A DNA stretch of 64,000 nucleotides, taken from DATBLZ01 sp036555065. Its GTDB lineage: Bacteria; Pseudomonadota; Gammaproteobacteria; Steroidobacterales; Rariloculaceae. Below, piece by piece: positions 34,461 through 42,334 of the stretch. Within the stretch, counting starts at the first letter, position 1. Each line of letters begins with the position of its first letter. The translations under genes and the position numbers were made by a program. Where the stretch lies: positions 16,373 to 80,372 of the forward strand of contig DATBLZ010000166.1 of the NCBI GenBank assembly GCA_036555065.1, read 5' to 3'. A model generated the notes under the pieces. It saw only the letters and a list, made by a program, of their open reading frames with translations. It searched no databases and was not told where the DNA came from.

Positions 34461-35261
34461 ATGCCGGCGCGCGACAAATTCCACTTGGAGCTCGAAGATT
34501 TCGCGCTCGAGCTCGGCCATACGGCCGGCGGCATTGCGCGCGCATACTTTCGGAACGCTTTCTCCGTTCAGAATAAAGACGCCGGCGGTTTCGATCCCGT
34601 CACGACCGCCGACCGCGCGATCGAGACGGTGCTACGCAAGATGATCAACGAACGTTACCCCGAGCACGGCATCGTCGCCGAAGAGGAGGGCAGCGACCGA
34701 CCGGAATCGCGGTTCACGTGGTTCATCGACCCGATCGACGGCACGCGCTCGTTCATGATGGGCTCGCCGCTGTGGGGGACGCTCGTAGGACTCACGGAAG
34801 CAGGCAAACCGATTTTCGGCTTGCTGAGTCAGCCGTTCCTCGAGGAAGTTTTTTTCGGTGCGCCTTCCGGGAGCTGGCTCATCACGGGAGCCGGCCGACA
34901 GCGCTTGCGCTCGCGGCCTACGCCTACGCTCGCGCAAGCCGCGCTCGCGAGCACGACACCGGATATGTTTCAGGGCGTCACTGCCGACCGGTTTCACGCG
35001 CTCGCGAAGCGGTGCCTCATGTGCCGCTATGGCGGGGACTGCTACAACTACGCGATGCTCGCCGCGGGCTTCATCGATCTCGTCGTCGAAACCGGCTTGA
35101 AGCCATTCGATATCGTCCCCCTTGTTCCGATCCTCGAAGGCGCCGGTTGCGTTGTCACCGATTGGGAGGGGCACGCGCCGCTCTCGGGCGGTGCCGTCGT
35201 AGCCGCAGGCACGCGCGAGCTCCACGCGCAGGCGCTCAGCGTGCTGCAGAGCTCTTCGTAG
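34461..35261 (+). CDS. hisN: Histidinol-phosphatase HisN (inositol monophosphatase family)
   Basis: IMPase-fold phosphatase of 266 residues. The metal and catalytic motifs are in place: FDPVTTADR, IVAEEEGSD, WFIDPIDGTRSF and the C-terminal GGDCYNYAMLAAG followed by KPFDIVPLVPILEGAG. The sequence is of the HisN type that converts histidinol phosphate to histidinol, but other IMPase substrates cannot be excluded. ATG 34461 gives MPARDKFHLEL. It is followed 29 bases later by a HAD phosphatase. Confidence 0.87.
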   Translation: MPARDKFHLELEDFALELGHTAGGIARAYFRNAFSVQNKDAGGFDPVTTADRAIETVLRKMINERYPEHGIVAEEEGSDRPESRFTWFIDPIDGTRSFMMGSPLWGTLVGLTEAGKPIFGLLSQPFLEEVFFGAPSGSWLITGAGRQRLRSRPTPTLAQAALASTTPDMFQGVTADRFHALAKRCLMCRYGGDCYNYAMLAAGFIDLVVETGLKPFDIVPLVPILEGAGCVVTDWEGHAPLSGGAVVAAGTRELHAQALSVLQSSS

Positions 35262-35290
35262 AAGCGGCGTCAGCCAGCGACCCCTGCGCC

Positions 35291-35950
35291 GTGCGCCATC
35301 AGCTCCTACCAACGGTGGTGTTCGACCTCGACGGCACGTTGGTCGACTCGGATGCGTTTGACGGCGACTTATACATTGCAGCCGTCCGTAAGGTGCTCGG
35401 CGACGTCGAGCTCGATAGCTCCTGGCAGACATATCGGCACGTCACCGATGCCGGAGTCCTCGCGCAGGTCGTCGAAGAGGTCGGCGTGGCCGATGCGGAC
35501 CGGGTTATGGCGGAAGTTCGCAATCTCTTCGGCTCGCTCGTGCAACGCTATCTCACAAGCGGCGGCGCGTGCGTTGCTATCGCCGGCGCAATAGACGCGC
35601 TCGAGCGTTTACAGTCGAGTGGCTACAAAGTCGGCGTGGCGACCGGCGGTTGGGGGCACACGGCCCGAATGAAGCTCGAGCGCGCGGGCTTCCCGGCCGA
35701 GAGCCTCGTGATCGCGTCGAGTGACGACAGCGCCGATCGCGTCGAGATCATGACGACGTGCCTCCGTCGACTCGGCGGGGATTCGAAGCACGCGATCTAT
35801 GTCGGCGATGGCCTCTGGGATCTGGAAGCGAGCCGCAAGGCCGCCTGGGGTTTTATCGGTGTCGGCGCGAAACTCCGAGGCCATTGCGAAAACTGGATCG
35901 CCGACTTTACCGACGATGCATGGCAGTTGCCGCTGGGCTCGATCAGATAA
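35291..35950 (+). CDS. HAD-superfamily hydrolase
   Basis: A 219-residue HAD phosphatase-like protein. Motif I is VFDLDGTLVDS, motif II the threonine/serine in GVATGGWG, motif III a lysine at ARMKLERAG and motif IV VGDGLWDLEAS. The cap is helical, as in phosphoglycolate-phosphatase-like enzymes. The substrate is unknown. The start is a GTG at 35291, immediately before the first beta strand. It is convergent with the radical SAM gene. Confidence 0.82.
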   Translation: MRHQLLPTVVFDLDGTLVDSDAFDGDLYIAAVRKVLGDVELDSSWQTYRHVTDAGVLAQVVEEVGVADADRVMAEVRNLFGSLVQRYLTSGGACVAIAGAIDALERLQSSGYKVGVATGGWGHTARMKLERAGFPAESLVIASSDDSADRVEIMTTCLRRLGGDSKHAIYVGDGLWDLEASRKAAWGFIGVGAKLRGHCENWIADFTDDAWQLPLGSIR

Positions 35951-35973
35951 CTGCAGCGGCGAGCCCTCAATTG

Positions 35974-37056
35974 CTATAGCAACGAAAGCTGGGGGCTTGC
36001 CCCGGCCGGCGGCACGAACCGACTCGTGTCGAGCTCGCGGCGTTCCTTATTGAGCCCGTAGCGGCGACACGCCACCTCGAAACGCTTGCGGAAGAGATCC
36101 GCATAGATACCCTCACCGCGCATCCGCGAGCCGAAGCGCGGGTCGTTGTCGCGTCCGCCGCGCAGCTCACGTACGCGCGCCATCACATGCTCGGCCTTGA
36201 GCGGCGCATGCGTTCGCAGCCACTCCTGGAAGAGCGCGTTGACCTCAAAAGGCAGACGCAGCATCACGTAGCCGGCCGTTTTCGCACCTGCGCCGGCGGC
36301 GGCTTCGAGAATGCTCTCGAGCTCGTGATCCGTGAGCACCGGTATCACGGGCGCGACCATGACGCCGACGGGCACGCCCGCTTCGGTGAGCTTGCGCACG
36401 GCGGCGAGCCGGGAGGCCGGGCCAGCCGCGCGCGGCTCGAGCGTGCGTTTGAGCTCGCTGTCGAGCGTCGTGATGCTGATCGAGACTGCGATCAAATTGC
36501 GCTCGGCCATGCTCGCAAGCAGATCGATGTCGCGTGCGATGAGCGCAGCGCCCTTCGTGACGATCGTCGTCGGATGATTGAGCGCCGACAGCATTTCGAG
36601 GATCGCGCGCGTGACGCCGTACTCGCGCTCGATGGGTTGATAAGGATCCGTATTCGTGCCGAGCGCGATCGGCGAGCATTCGTAACCGGGCGCACCGAGC
36701 TCCTTCTTGAGCAATTGTGCCGCGTCCGGCTTGTAGAAGAGCCGCGTCTCGAAGTCGAGGCCCGGCGACAAGTCGAGATACGCGTGCGTTGGCCGAGAGT
36801 AGCAATAAGGGCATCCATGCTCGCAGCCCCTATACGGGTTGATCGACTGCGTGAACGGAATGTCGGGCGATTGGTTGCGGGCGATGATGGTGCGCGACGC
36901 GTCGGGTTGGACCGTGGTCGCGAGCGGCGGCAAGGGTTCCTCGAGGATCCCCCAGCCGTCATCGTCGGCCTCGGCGTGGGTGGACGCGAAGCGTCCAGCC
37001 GGCTTCGACGCGGCGCCGCGGCCTTTTTGGACGGACTTGCGATCTACGCTGCCCAC
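35974..37056 (-). CDS. PA0069 family radical SAM protein
   Basis: A 360-residue radical SAM protein. The cluster motif CEHGCPYC binds the 4Fe-4S group, preceded by INPYRGCEHGCPYCYSRPTH. It continues with KLTEAGVPVGVMVAPVIP and a C-terminal FVPPAGASPQLSLL. It belongs to the PA0069/Rv2578c family, related in sequence to spore photoproduct lyase; function is not known. GTG 37056 begins 13 bases from a LexA-like box, which suggests DNA-damage control as reported for the Pseudomonas homologue. Confidence 0.88.
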   Translation of the reverse strand: MGSVDRKSVQKGRGAASKPAGRFASTHAEADDDGWGILEEPLPPLATTVQPDASRTIIARNQSPDIPFTQSINPYRGCEHGCPYCYSRPTHAYLDLSPGLDFETRLFYKPDAAQLLKKELGAPGYECSPIALGTNTDPYQPIEREYGVTRAILEMLSALNHPTTIVTKGAALIARDIDLLASMAERNLIAVSISITTLDSELKRTLEPRAAGPASRLAAVRKLTEAGVPVGVMVAPVIPVLTDHELESILEAAAGAGAKTAGYVMLRLPFEVNALFQEWLRTHAPLKAEHVMARVRELRGGRDNDPRFGSRMRGEGIYADLFRKRFEVACRRYGLNKERRELDTSRFVPPAGASPQLSLL

Positions 37057-37068
37057 GCGCGCAGTGTA

Positions 37069-37088
37069 TACTGATTCTATATACAGTA
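37069..37088 (-). promoter_or_regulatory. LexA (SOS) box
   Basis: The palindrome TACTGATTCTATATACAGTA, or TACTGTATATAGAATCAGTA on the gene strand, matches CTGT-N8-ACAG with one mismatch and the E. coli-type LexA box closely. It lies immediately upstream of the radical SAM gene start at 37056. Confidence 0.75.
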
Positions 37089-37241
37089 AAACCGTCGGGG
37101 AGCGGCCGCTTGCGCGGACCTGCGGGTGGCTCGGCCCGGCTTCCGGCGGCTCACGGACGTGAAGTGGTTAGCTGCACTTCGGGGCAACCCAGGCTAACAT
37201 CGCGCGACGTAAGGTCCGTGCATGATCGGGTTTGACAGATC

Positions 37242-37568
37242 ATGACCCATGATCCGACGCAGAAGCTCTTGATTCCTGTCCGGCAGTCGGAAGCCGGCGG
37301 CGTTGTCGTGGATTCCAATGGCCGCAACGTCTGGCAGTGGAAGGACGAGCAGCTCGACAGCACGTCGGTCGTGCTCCAGCGTCTCGACAACGCCTCGCTC
37401 GAGCTCGAGTCGACGCGGAAAGTACCGGTCGCGAAGGGCGAAAAAGACGCGAAGTCCCAAAAAGACTCCAAGCAACAGGACCCCAAGCGCCGCGGCACTC
37501 GCGAAACGCTGTCCGCGAGCTTCGAAGTCGATGAGGGCGGCGGCTTTGATCCGTACAACCACCGTTAA
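37242..37568 (+). CDS. Small hydrophilic hypothetical protein
   Basis: A 108-residue basic and charged protein without membrane helices. The N-terminal half is ordered-looking (SNGRNVWQWKDEQLDSTSVVLQRLDN) and the C-terminal half low in complexity and lysine-rich, ending EVDEGGGFDPYNHR. The ending GGGFDPYN recalls small conserved gammaproteobacterial proteins, but no function can be given. It is divergent from the LexA-controlled radical SAM gene, and precedes the nitrogen-control region. Confidence 0.65.
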   Translation: MTHDPTQKLLIPVRQSEAGGVVVDSNGRNVWQWKDEQLDSTSVVLQRLDNASLELESTRKVPVAKGEKDAKSQKDSKQQDPKRRGTRETLSASFEVDEGGGFDPYNHR

Positions 37569-37612
37569 GGGCTTCCGCTAGGGCCTCTCCGCCCTCCGTT
37601 CAATCCGTTCGC

Positions 37613-37649
37613 GCGCCAAGTGGGTGCAATACACGCACCAACGTAGTGC
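37613..37649 (+). promoter_or_regulatory. Tandem NtrC-type enhancer sites
   Basis: At 37635-37649, GCACCAACGTAGTGC fits the NtrC consensus GCACYANNNTRGTGC exactly. A weaker site, GCGCCAAGTGGGTGC, lies at 37613-37627, centre to centre 22 bases away, two helical turns. A third, weaker match is at 37669-37683. These stand about 60-100 bases upstream of the sigma-54 element, the normal enhancer position. Confidence 0.7.
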
Positions 37650-37710
37650 GCTGACGCTTCGTTCACCCGCACCCATTTAGCGCAAGCCTTGATCTCGCGG
37701 GCTCCTTGGC

Positions 37711-37727
37711 TTGGCACGGAAGCTGCA
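37711..37727 (+). promoter_or_regulatory. Sigma-54 promoter of the TorF-glnK-amtB unit
   Basis: TTGGCACGGAAGCTGCA matches the RpoN consensus TTGGCACG-N4-TTGCA with one mismatch, GG and GC being ten bases apart. The predicted start is near 37738, 41 bases before the TorF-like gene. Confidence 0.8.
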
Positions 37728-37778
37728 GTGGCCGGCCTTGTCTACACACAACGCGCAACTTCAAGGAGACCACGCGCC

Positions 37779-38468
37779 ATGTACAAGAAGATTCTAGCCA
37801 CTTCGGCGTTGCTCACAACCGCAGCCATTCCCGCCGTTACGTTGGCCGATGCCAGTGCCAACGCCGGCTGGTCGAGTGAGTACATTTTCCGCGGCATCTT
37901 TCAGGAAGATTCCTCGGCCTATGCCGGTATCGACTATGCCACCGACAGCGGCCTCTATGTTGGCACGTGGGGCGCTGACGTTGGTCTCGGTCTGGAAACG
38001 GACCTGTATTTCGGTTTTGCAGGCGGTGAGGACTTTACCTACAAGATCGGCTTCACGGGGTACTACTACACCGACGATTTCGACGATACCTACCAGGAGG
38101 TCAATCTCGGCGTCGGCTACGGCATTTTCGCCCTAGACGTTGCGATCGGCGAGTGGGACGGGTTCGGCACGCCGTACGACTACACGTTCACGTCAATCAC
38201 GATTTCGCCGGAGAAGGGCCCCTATTACAAGTTCGCCACTTGGGGCGATGACTTCGGAGATTTCCTCACCACCGGCGACCCCGAATATTTCGAGATCGGC
38301 TACGTGCACAGTCTCGAAGATCTCGGCGTCGATTTGTCGATTGCGGTCACGTTCAGCGACGATCTCGTCGTCGCGAACCCGGATGACTTCGTCGGTACAG
38401 TCGAGGCACTAGCCGACTATGCCCTCGTTTTTGGCGTCAAGAAGACCTTCGGAATCGGCGGAGAGTGA
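37779..38468 (+). CDS. TorF-family outer-membrane porin-like protein
   Basis: A 229-residue exported protein with signal peptide (LATSALLTTAAIPAVTLA, cut after ADA). The mature part consists of aromatic-rich beta strands (NAGWSSEYIFRGIFQ, YKIGFTGYYYTDDF, FEIGYVHSL) of the TorF putative porin family (TIGR02001-like). Such genes are often found beside PII and amtB. AAGGAG stands upstream of ATG 37779. It is the first gene under the NtrC/sigma-54 control region and may form a channel for small nitrogen compounds; that is inferred from context. Confidence 0.9.
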   Translation: MYKKILATSALLTTAAIPAVTLADASANAGWSSEYIFRGIFQEDSSAYAGIDYATDSGLYVGTWGADVGLGLETDLYFGFAGGEDFTYKIGFTGYYYTDDFDDTYQEVNLGVGYGIFALDVAIGEWDGFGTPYDYTFTSITISPEKGPYYKFATWGDDFGDFLTTGDPEYFEIGYVHSLEDLGVDLSIAVTFSDDLVVANPDDFVGTVEALADYALVFGVKKTFGIGGE

Positions 38469-38501
38469 CTCCACAACGATGAAAACGCTATCGAGGTATT
38501 T

Positions 38502-38840
38502 ATGAAACTCATTACGGCAGTCATTAAGCCGTTCAAGCTCGAGGACGTTCGCCAAGCGCTCGGCGAAGCAGGCGTCCAAGGCATGACCGTCACGGAGGTG
38601 AAAGGGTTCGGGCGGCAAAAGGGCCACACCGAGCTCTATCGCGGCGCCGAATATTCCGTGGACTTCGTCCCGAAAACAAAAGTCGAAGTGGCCGTGCCGG
38701 ACGCGCTCGTCGAGCAGGCTGTCGAAGCGATCATTGCGGCCGCGGCGACGGGCTCGATCGGCGACGGCAAGGTATTCGTCTCGCCGCTCGAGAACGCCGT
38801 GCGGATCCGGACCGGTGAAACCGGCGACGCGGCGCTTTGA
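38502..38840 (+). CDS. glnK: Nitrogen regulatory protein P-II (GlnK/GlnB)
   Basis: A 112-residue PII protein. It has MKLITAVIKPFKLEDVRQAL, the T-loop with Tyr 51 for uridylylation (GHTELYRGAEYSVDFVPKTK), and the B- and C-loops (TGSIGDGKVFVSPLENAVRIRTGE). It binds ATP, ADP and 2-oxoglutarate and controls AmtB and the nitrogen regulators. The position directly before amtB makes GlnK the likely type. It lies 33 bases after the TorF-like gene. Confidence 0.96.
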   Translation: MKLITAVIKPFKLEDVRQALGEAGVQGMTVTEVKGFGRQKGHTELYRGAEYSVDFVPKTKVEVAVPDALVEQAVEAIIAAAATGSIGDGKVFVSPLENAVRIRTGETGDAAL

Positions 38841-38863
38841 GCCACTCTAAGAGGAAAACAAAG

Positions 38864-40306
38864 ATGAAAGCTTTGCAAAAACTAGCCGCCGCGGCGCCAG
38901 CCCTGCGGCCGATGCATTGGCTCACCGCGATAGTCGCGGCCTTAGGACCGGCCCTCGCGTTCGCGCAGGATGTGCCCGTTCCCGATAAGGGCGATACGGC
39001 GTGGATGCTGACGTCGACGGCGCTGGTGCTGGCGATGTCCGTGCCGGCGCTCGCATTGTTTTATGGCGGACTCGTCCGCAGCAAGAACATGCTGTCGGTG
39101 CTCATGCAGGTGTTCGTAACGTTCTCGCTGATCACGGTGCTCTGGTGCGTGTACGGCTATTCGCTCGCGTTCACGGCCGGCAACCCGTTCTTCGGCGGAC
39201 TCGATCGGCTGTTCTTGAAGGGTACCTTCGATTCGGCCACGGGTATCTTTTCGATGGCGGCTACGTTCAGCAAGGGCGTCTATATACCCGAGCTCGTCTT
39301 CGTGGGGTTCCAAGCGACGTTTGCTGCGATCACGTGCTGCCTGATCCTTGGGTCCATCGTCGAGCGCATCAAGTTCTCCGCGGTGTTGCTCTTCATGGTG
39401 CTCTGGTTCACGTTTAGCTACGCGCCAGTCGCGCACATGGTGTGGTTCTGGATGGGGCCGGACGCATACACGGCGGAGCCCGGCGTCGCACAAGCGATGG
39501 ACGCGCTCGCTGGCAAGATCTGGCTGTGGGGTGCCCTCGACTTCGCGGGCGGCACGGTCGTCCACATCAACGCCGGTGTCGCAGGCCTCGTCGGCGCGTT
39601 CGTGCTCGGCAAGCGCGTGGGGCTAGGCCGAGAGGCGATGGCGCCGCACAACTTGACGATGACGATGATCGGCGCGTCGTTGCTGTGGTTCGGCTGGTTC
39701 GGATTCAACGCGGGATCGGCGCTCGAGGCAGGCAATTTCGCAGCTCTCGCGTTCATGAACACATTCCTCGCGACGGCATGCGCGGTGCTGAGCTGGATGT
39801 TCGCCGAGTGGCTCTTCAAGGGTAAGCCTTCGATGCTCGGTGCCGCCTCAGGCGCAGTCGCGGGTCTGGTCGCCATTACCCCGGCCGCAGGCAACGTCGG
39901 GATTCCCGGCGCGTTCGTGATCGGTCTTGCGGCTGGCGTCGTGTGTCTGTGGGGCTGCACGGGCCTGAAGAAGATGATCGGCGCAGACGACGCGCTCGAC
40001 GTTTTCGGCGTCCACGCGATTGGCGGTATCTTGGGCGCGCTCCTAACCGGGGTGTTCAATCACCCGAGTCTCGGCGGTCCTGGTCTCGTGGCGGACTGGG
40101 TCACGGCTGCAGCGACCTCGCGCGGCATCGGCGCGCAGCTCTGGATTCAGGCTAAAGCCGTTGGTCTCGTGACGTTCTGGACGGCGATCGTCGCGTTTAT
40201 CTCCTTCTACATCGTGAAGCTCGTCATCGGGCTGCGCGTGAGCGAGGAGCACGAGCGCGAAGGGCTCGACATCACGGCGCATGGCGAGCGTGCGTATACG
40301 GGTTGA
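38864..40306 (+). CDS. amtB: Ammonium transporter AmtB
   Basis: A 480-residue Amt/Rh family channel with a cleavable signal (IVAALGPALAFA) and eleven membrane helices. Visible family motifs are FYGGLVRSKNMLSVL, DFAGGTVVHINAGVAGL with the first pore histidine, FGWFGFNAGSALEAG and DDALDVFGVHAIGGILGALLTG with the second. The C-terminal tail is intact for GlnK docking. ATG 38864 follows glnK by 23 bases. Under nitrogen limitation it should be induced through NtrC and sigma-54. Confidence 0.96.
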   Translation: MKALQKLAAAAPALRPMHWLTAIVAALGPALAFAQDVPVPDKGDTAWMLTSTALVLAMSVPALALFYGGLVRSKNMLSVLMQVFVTFSLITVLWCVYGYSLAFTAGNPFFGGLDRLFLKGTFDSATGIFSMAATFSKGVYIPELVFVGFQATFAAITCCLILGSIVERIKFSAVLLFMVLWFTFSYAPVAHMVWFWMGPDAYTAEPGVAQAMDALAGKIWLWGALDFAGGTVVHINAGVAGLVGAFVLGKRVGLGREAMAPHNLTMTMIGASLLWFGWFGFNAGSALEAGNFAALAFMNTFLATACAVLSWMFAEWLFKGKPSMLGAASGAVAGLVAITPAAGNVGIPGAFVIGLAAGVVCLWGCTGLKKMIGADDALDVFGVHAIGGILGALLTGVFNHPSLGGPGLVADWVTAAATSRGIGAQLWIQAKAVGLVTFWTAIVAFISFYIVKLVIGLRVSEEHEREGLDITAHGERAYTG

Positions 40307-40334
40307 CGGGCTAAATTTCTAGTCGCGCAAAAGC

Positions 40335-40364
40335 AAACGCCGCTCCCGAGAGGGAGCGGCGTTT
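40335..40364 (+). terminator. Rho-independent terminator after amtB
   Basis: AAACGCCGCTCCC pairs perfectly with GGGAGCGGCGTTT around a GAGA loop. It is 29 bases after the amtB stop and lies between convergent genes, so it may act in both directions. Confidence 0.8.
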
Positions 40365-40373
40365 CTCATTCAA

Positions 40374-40399
40374 GATCGCGGCTAGAGCCGCTCGTGCAG
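40374..40399 (+). repeat. REP palindrome copy 4
   Basis: TCGCGGCTAGAGCCGCTCGT, a REP core with a diverged tail, directly after the amtB terminator and just before the end of the convergent barrel-protein gene. Confidence 0.65.
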
Positions 40400-40405
40400 A
40401 GTCGA

Positions 40406-41038
40406 TTAGCGACGCTGGCGCAGTTGGTTCGTCTCTTTGGTCGGATAGAAGCGAATGCCCACGCTCCACGAGGTCACGTTCTCCTCGTTCTCCTTGATCT
40501 CCATCGTGATCGCCGCGACGTCGGTCATGTGGAGATCGAACCCCGCGATGACCGAAGCTTCGCCGATGATGCCCGACATGGCCGTGCTGACGACGTCGGC
40601 ATACTCGGCGCCGACGCGGACTTCGAACGTGTCGGCGAAGCGGAGGCGCGCGCCGCCGATGACCACTGCGCCTTCCTCCTGCATGTTTCCCGTGCCGACG
40701 TCGAGATCCAGGGACCGGAATCCGACGCCGCCGTAGAGGCTCCAGCGTTGGCCGAATTTGCCGGCCTTGCCGAGGCCGATGGTCTTTGCGACGGAGCCCG
40801 GGTCACCGACGACGGGATCATCCATCTCCCAGGCGTGGTAGTCGCCGAACATGAAGTAACGGCTGCTGAAGTCGATTGAGAACTTGGCGCCGAAACCACT
40901 CGAATCGTCCCCCGGACCGGCCAAGTCCCACGTCGAGGCGAGGTAGTCGAAATCGAAGTAGTCGTAGCTGACCTCGTTGTCCTGGGCGAGCGCGACACCC
41001 GGGACAAACAGCGCAAGCGCGAGTATTCGCTTCATCAT
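40406..41038 (-). CDS. Small outer-membrane beta-barrel-like protein
   Basis: A 210-residue exported protein: signal peptide (RILALALFVPGVALA) then strands of alternating aromatic residues (VSYDYFDFDYLASTWDL, FSIDFSSRYFMFGDYHAW, WSLYGGVGFRSLDLD, FEVRVGAEYADVV), and YPTKETNQLRQRR at the end. It resembles eight- to ten-stranded outer-membrane barrels; I do not recognise the family. Two ATGs at 41038 and 41035 are possible, with AGGAG ten bases before the first. It is convergent with amtB. Confidence 0.75.
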   Translation of the reverse strand: MMKRILALALFVPGVALAQDNEVSYDYFDFDYLASTWDLAGPGDDSSGFGAKFSIDFSSRYFMFGDYHAWEMDDPVVGDPGSVAKTIGLGKAGKFGQRWSLYGGVGFRSLDLDVGTGNMQEEGAVVIGGARLRFADTFEVRVGAEYADVVSTAMSGIIGEASVIAGFDLHMTDVAAITMEIKENEENVTSWSVGIRFYPTKETNQLRQRR

Positions 41039-41114
41039 GGCGGGCAAACTCCTTGAGAATTCAAGCAATATCCTGGCACAGGCCCCCAGGGGGCAATGCG
41101 ACATAAGTCACATT

Positions 41115-41900
41115 CTACAGCCTAAGCCCGCCGTCGACCTCGATGACCCGGCCGTTCAGATAGTCGTTCTCGAGGATATATAGGAGCGTATGGGCGATTT
41201 CGTGCGGCTCGCCGAGCCGGCCGGCCGGGACCAGTGCCGCGGTCTTCGCCAGCGCTTCGGGCTTCATTGCGGCCAGGATCTCCGTGCGCACGAAGCCCGG
41301 GGCGATCGCGTTGACCCGAATCCCGTGGCGCGCGAGCTCCTTCGCCCAAACGACCGTGAGCGCGGCGACGCCGGCTTTGGCCGCCGAGTAGTTGCTCTGC
41401 CCGAAGTTGCCGTGCCGCGAGATACTCGAAATGTTGACGATGCATCCGCCGCGGCCGAGCCGCACCATGCGCTCGGCGGCCTCGCGTCCGCACAGAAACA
41501 CGCCCGTGAGGTTGACGTCGATGACGGCTTGCCAATTCTGCAGCGACAGCTTGTCCTGAACGACGCCGTCTTTGGCCTTGACGAGCAAGCCGTCGCGGAG
41601 GATGCCGGCGTTGGCAACGGACACGTCGAGCGCGCCGAAATCGGCGGTGACGCGTTCGTACAGAGCGATCACCTCGCTTTCGGCGGCGACGTCGACTGTG
41701 TAGGCACGTGCCGTCGTAGTCGCGGCGAGCTCCGCGCGCACGCCGGCGAGCGCCGCGGCGTCGCGATCGACGAGCGCGAGAGCGCAGCGCCGTGCGGCGA
41801 GCGCACGCGCCATCGCGGCACCGAGCCCGCGCGCGGCGCCCGTGATCAGCGCAACTTTGTCGTTGAGGTCCACGAGTGTGTGTGTCCAATCATGCCACAA
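41115..41900 (-). CDS. Short-chain dehydrogenase, FabG-like 3-oxoacyl reductase
   Basis: A 261-residue classical SDR. The NAD(P)-binding motif TGAARGLGAAMA, the NAG motif (VANAGIL), catalytic Ser in NISSISRHG and the YSAAK catalytic tyrosine/lysine are all present, with the C-terminal VIEVDGG. It is closest in pattern to FabG/PhaB-type 3-ketoacyl reductases. ATG 41900 adds nine residues before the usual start; GTG 41873 is an alternative. It is divergent from the MerC-like gene with about 40 bases between. Confidence 0.85.
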   Translation of the reverse strand: MWHDWTHTLVDLNDKVALITGAARGLGAAMARALAARRCALALVDRDAAALAGVRAELAATTTARAYTVDVAAESEVIALYERVTADFGALDVSVANAGILRDGLLVKAKDGVVQDKLSLQNWQAVIDVNLTGVFLCGREAAERMVRLGRGGCIVNISSISRHGNFGQSNYSAAKAGVAALTVVWAKELARHGIRVNAIAPGFVRTEILAAMKPEALAKTAALVPAGRLGEPHEIAHTLLYILENDYLNGRVIEVDGGLRL

Positions 41901-41941
41901 ACTGCGGTATGCTCCCCGGCCGTATCGCCGCCTGCCGCCGC

Positions 41942-42334
41942 ATGATTTTTTCGCGCCACCTCTTCGACCAAATCGCGATCGCGCTGTCCGGCGTGTGCCT
42001 CGTTCATTGCCTCGCGGTCCCCTTGCTCGTCGCGTTCCTGCCGCTCGCCGCGATCTCGTTCGGCTCGGAGACGCATTTTCACAGCCTCATGCTGTGGTTC
42101 GTCGTGCCGACGAGCATCGTCGGCCTCGGGCTCGGTCTGCACGCCCATCGTCACATCTGGATCGTATTGCTCGGCGCATTGGGTGTTTCCGTGCTCGCCG
42201 CAGCGGCGCTCTGGGGACATACGGCCTGGGCCACGAGCGTCGAGGTCGGCGTCAGCGTGCTCGGCAGTCTCGTTCTCGCGGCCGCCCACTGGCTGAACTT
42301 CCGCGAGGTTCGCCGGCCCCACCGGCACACCTGA
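41942..42334 (+). CDS. MerC-domain membrane protein
   Basis: A 130-residue inner-membrane protein with four hydrophobic helices. It carries the MerC-like helix motif SGVCLVHCLAVPLLV (Cys-x-x-x-Cys) and ends with a histidine-containing tail (RRPHRHT). MerC proteins transport mercury ions in mer operons; lone chromosomal MerC-domain proteins have unclear substrates, and no mer genes are near. Its last 83 bases overlap the end of the convergent ABC gene. Confidence 0.82.
   Translation: MIFSRHLFDQIAIALSGVCLVHCLAVPLLVAFLPLAAISFGSETHFHSLMLWFVVPTSIVGLGLGLHAHRHIWIVLLGALGVSVLAAAALWGHTAWATSVEVGVSVLGSLVLAAAHWLNFREVRRPHRHT

Noticed and set aside
35968..35982. Palindrome TTGCTATAGCAA between the HAD and radical SAM genes
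   Set aside because: Too short and without a T-tract or regulator nearby; likely chance or a minor end structure.
37194..37562. Minus-strand frame of 122 codons opposite the small hypothetical gene
   Set aside because: The plus-strand frame looks more like a protein and ends in a block similar to other small proteins. Both were compared, and the minus frame has no ribosome site.
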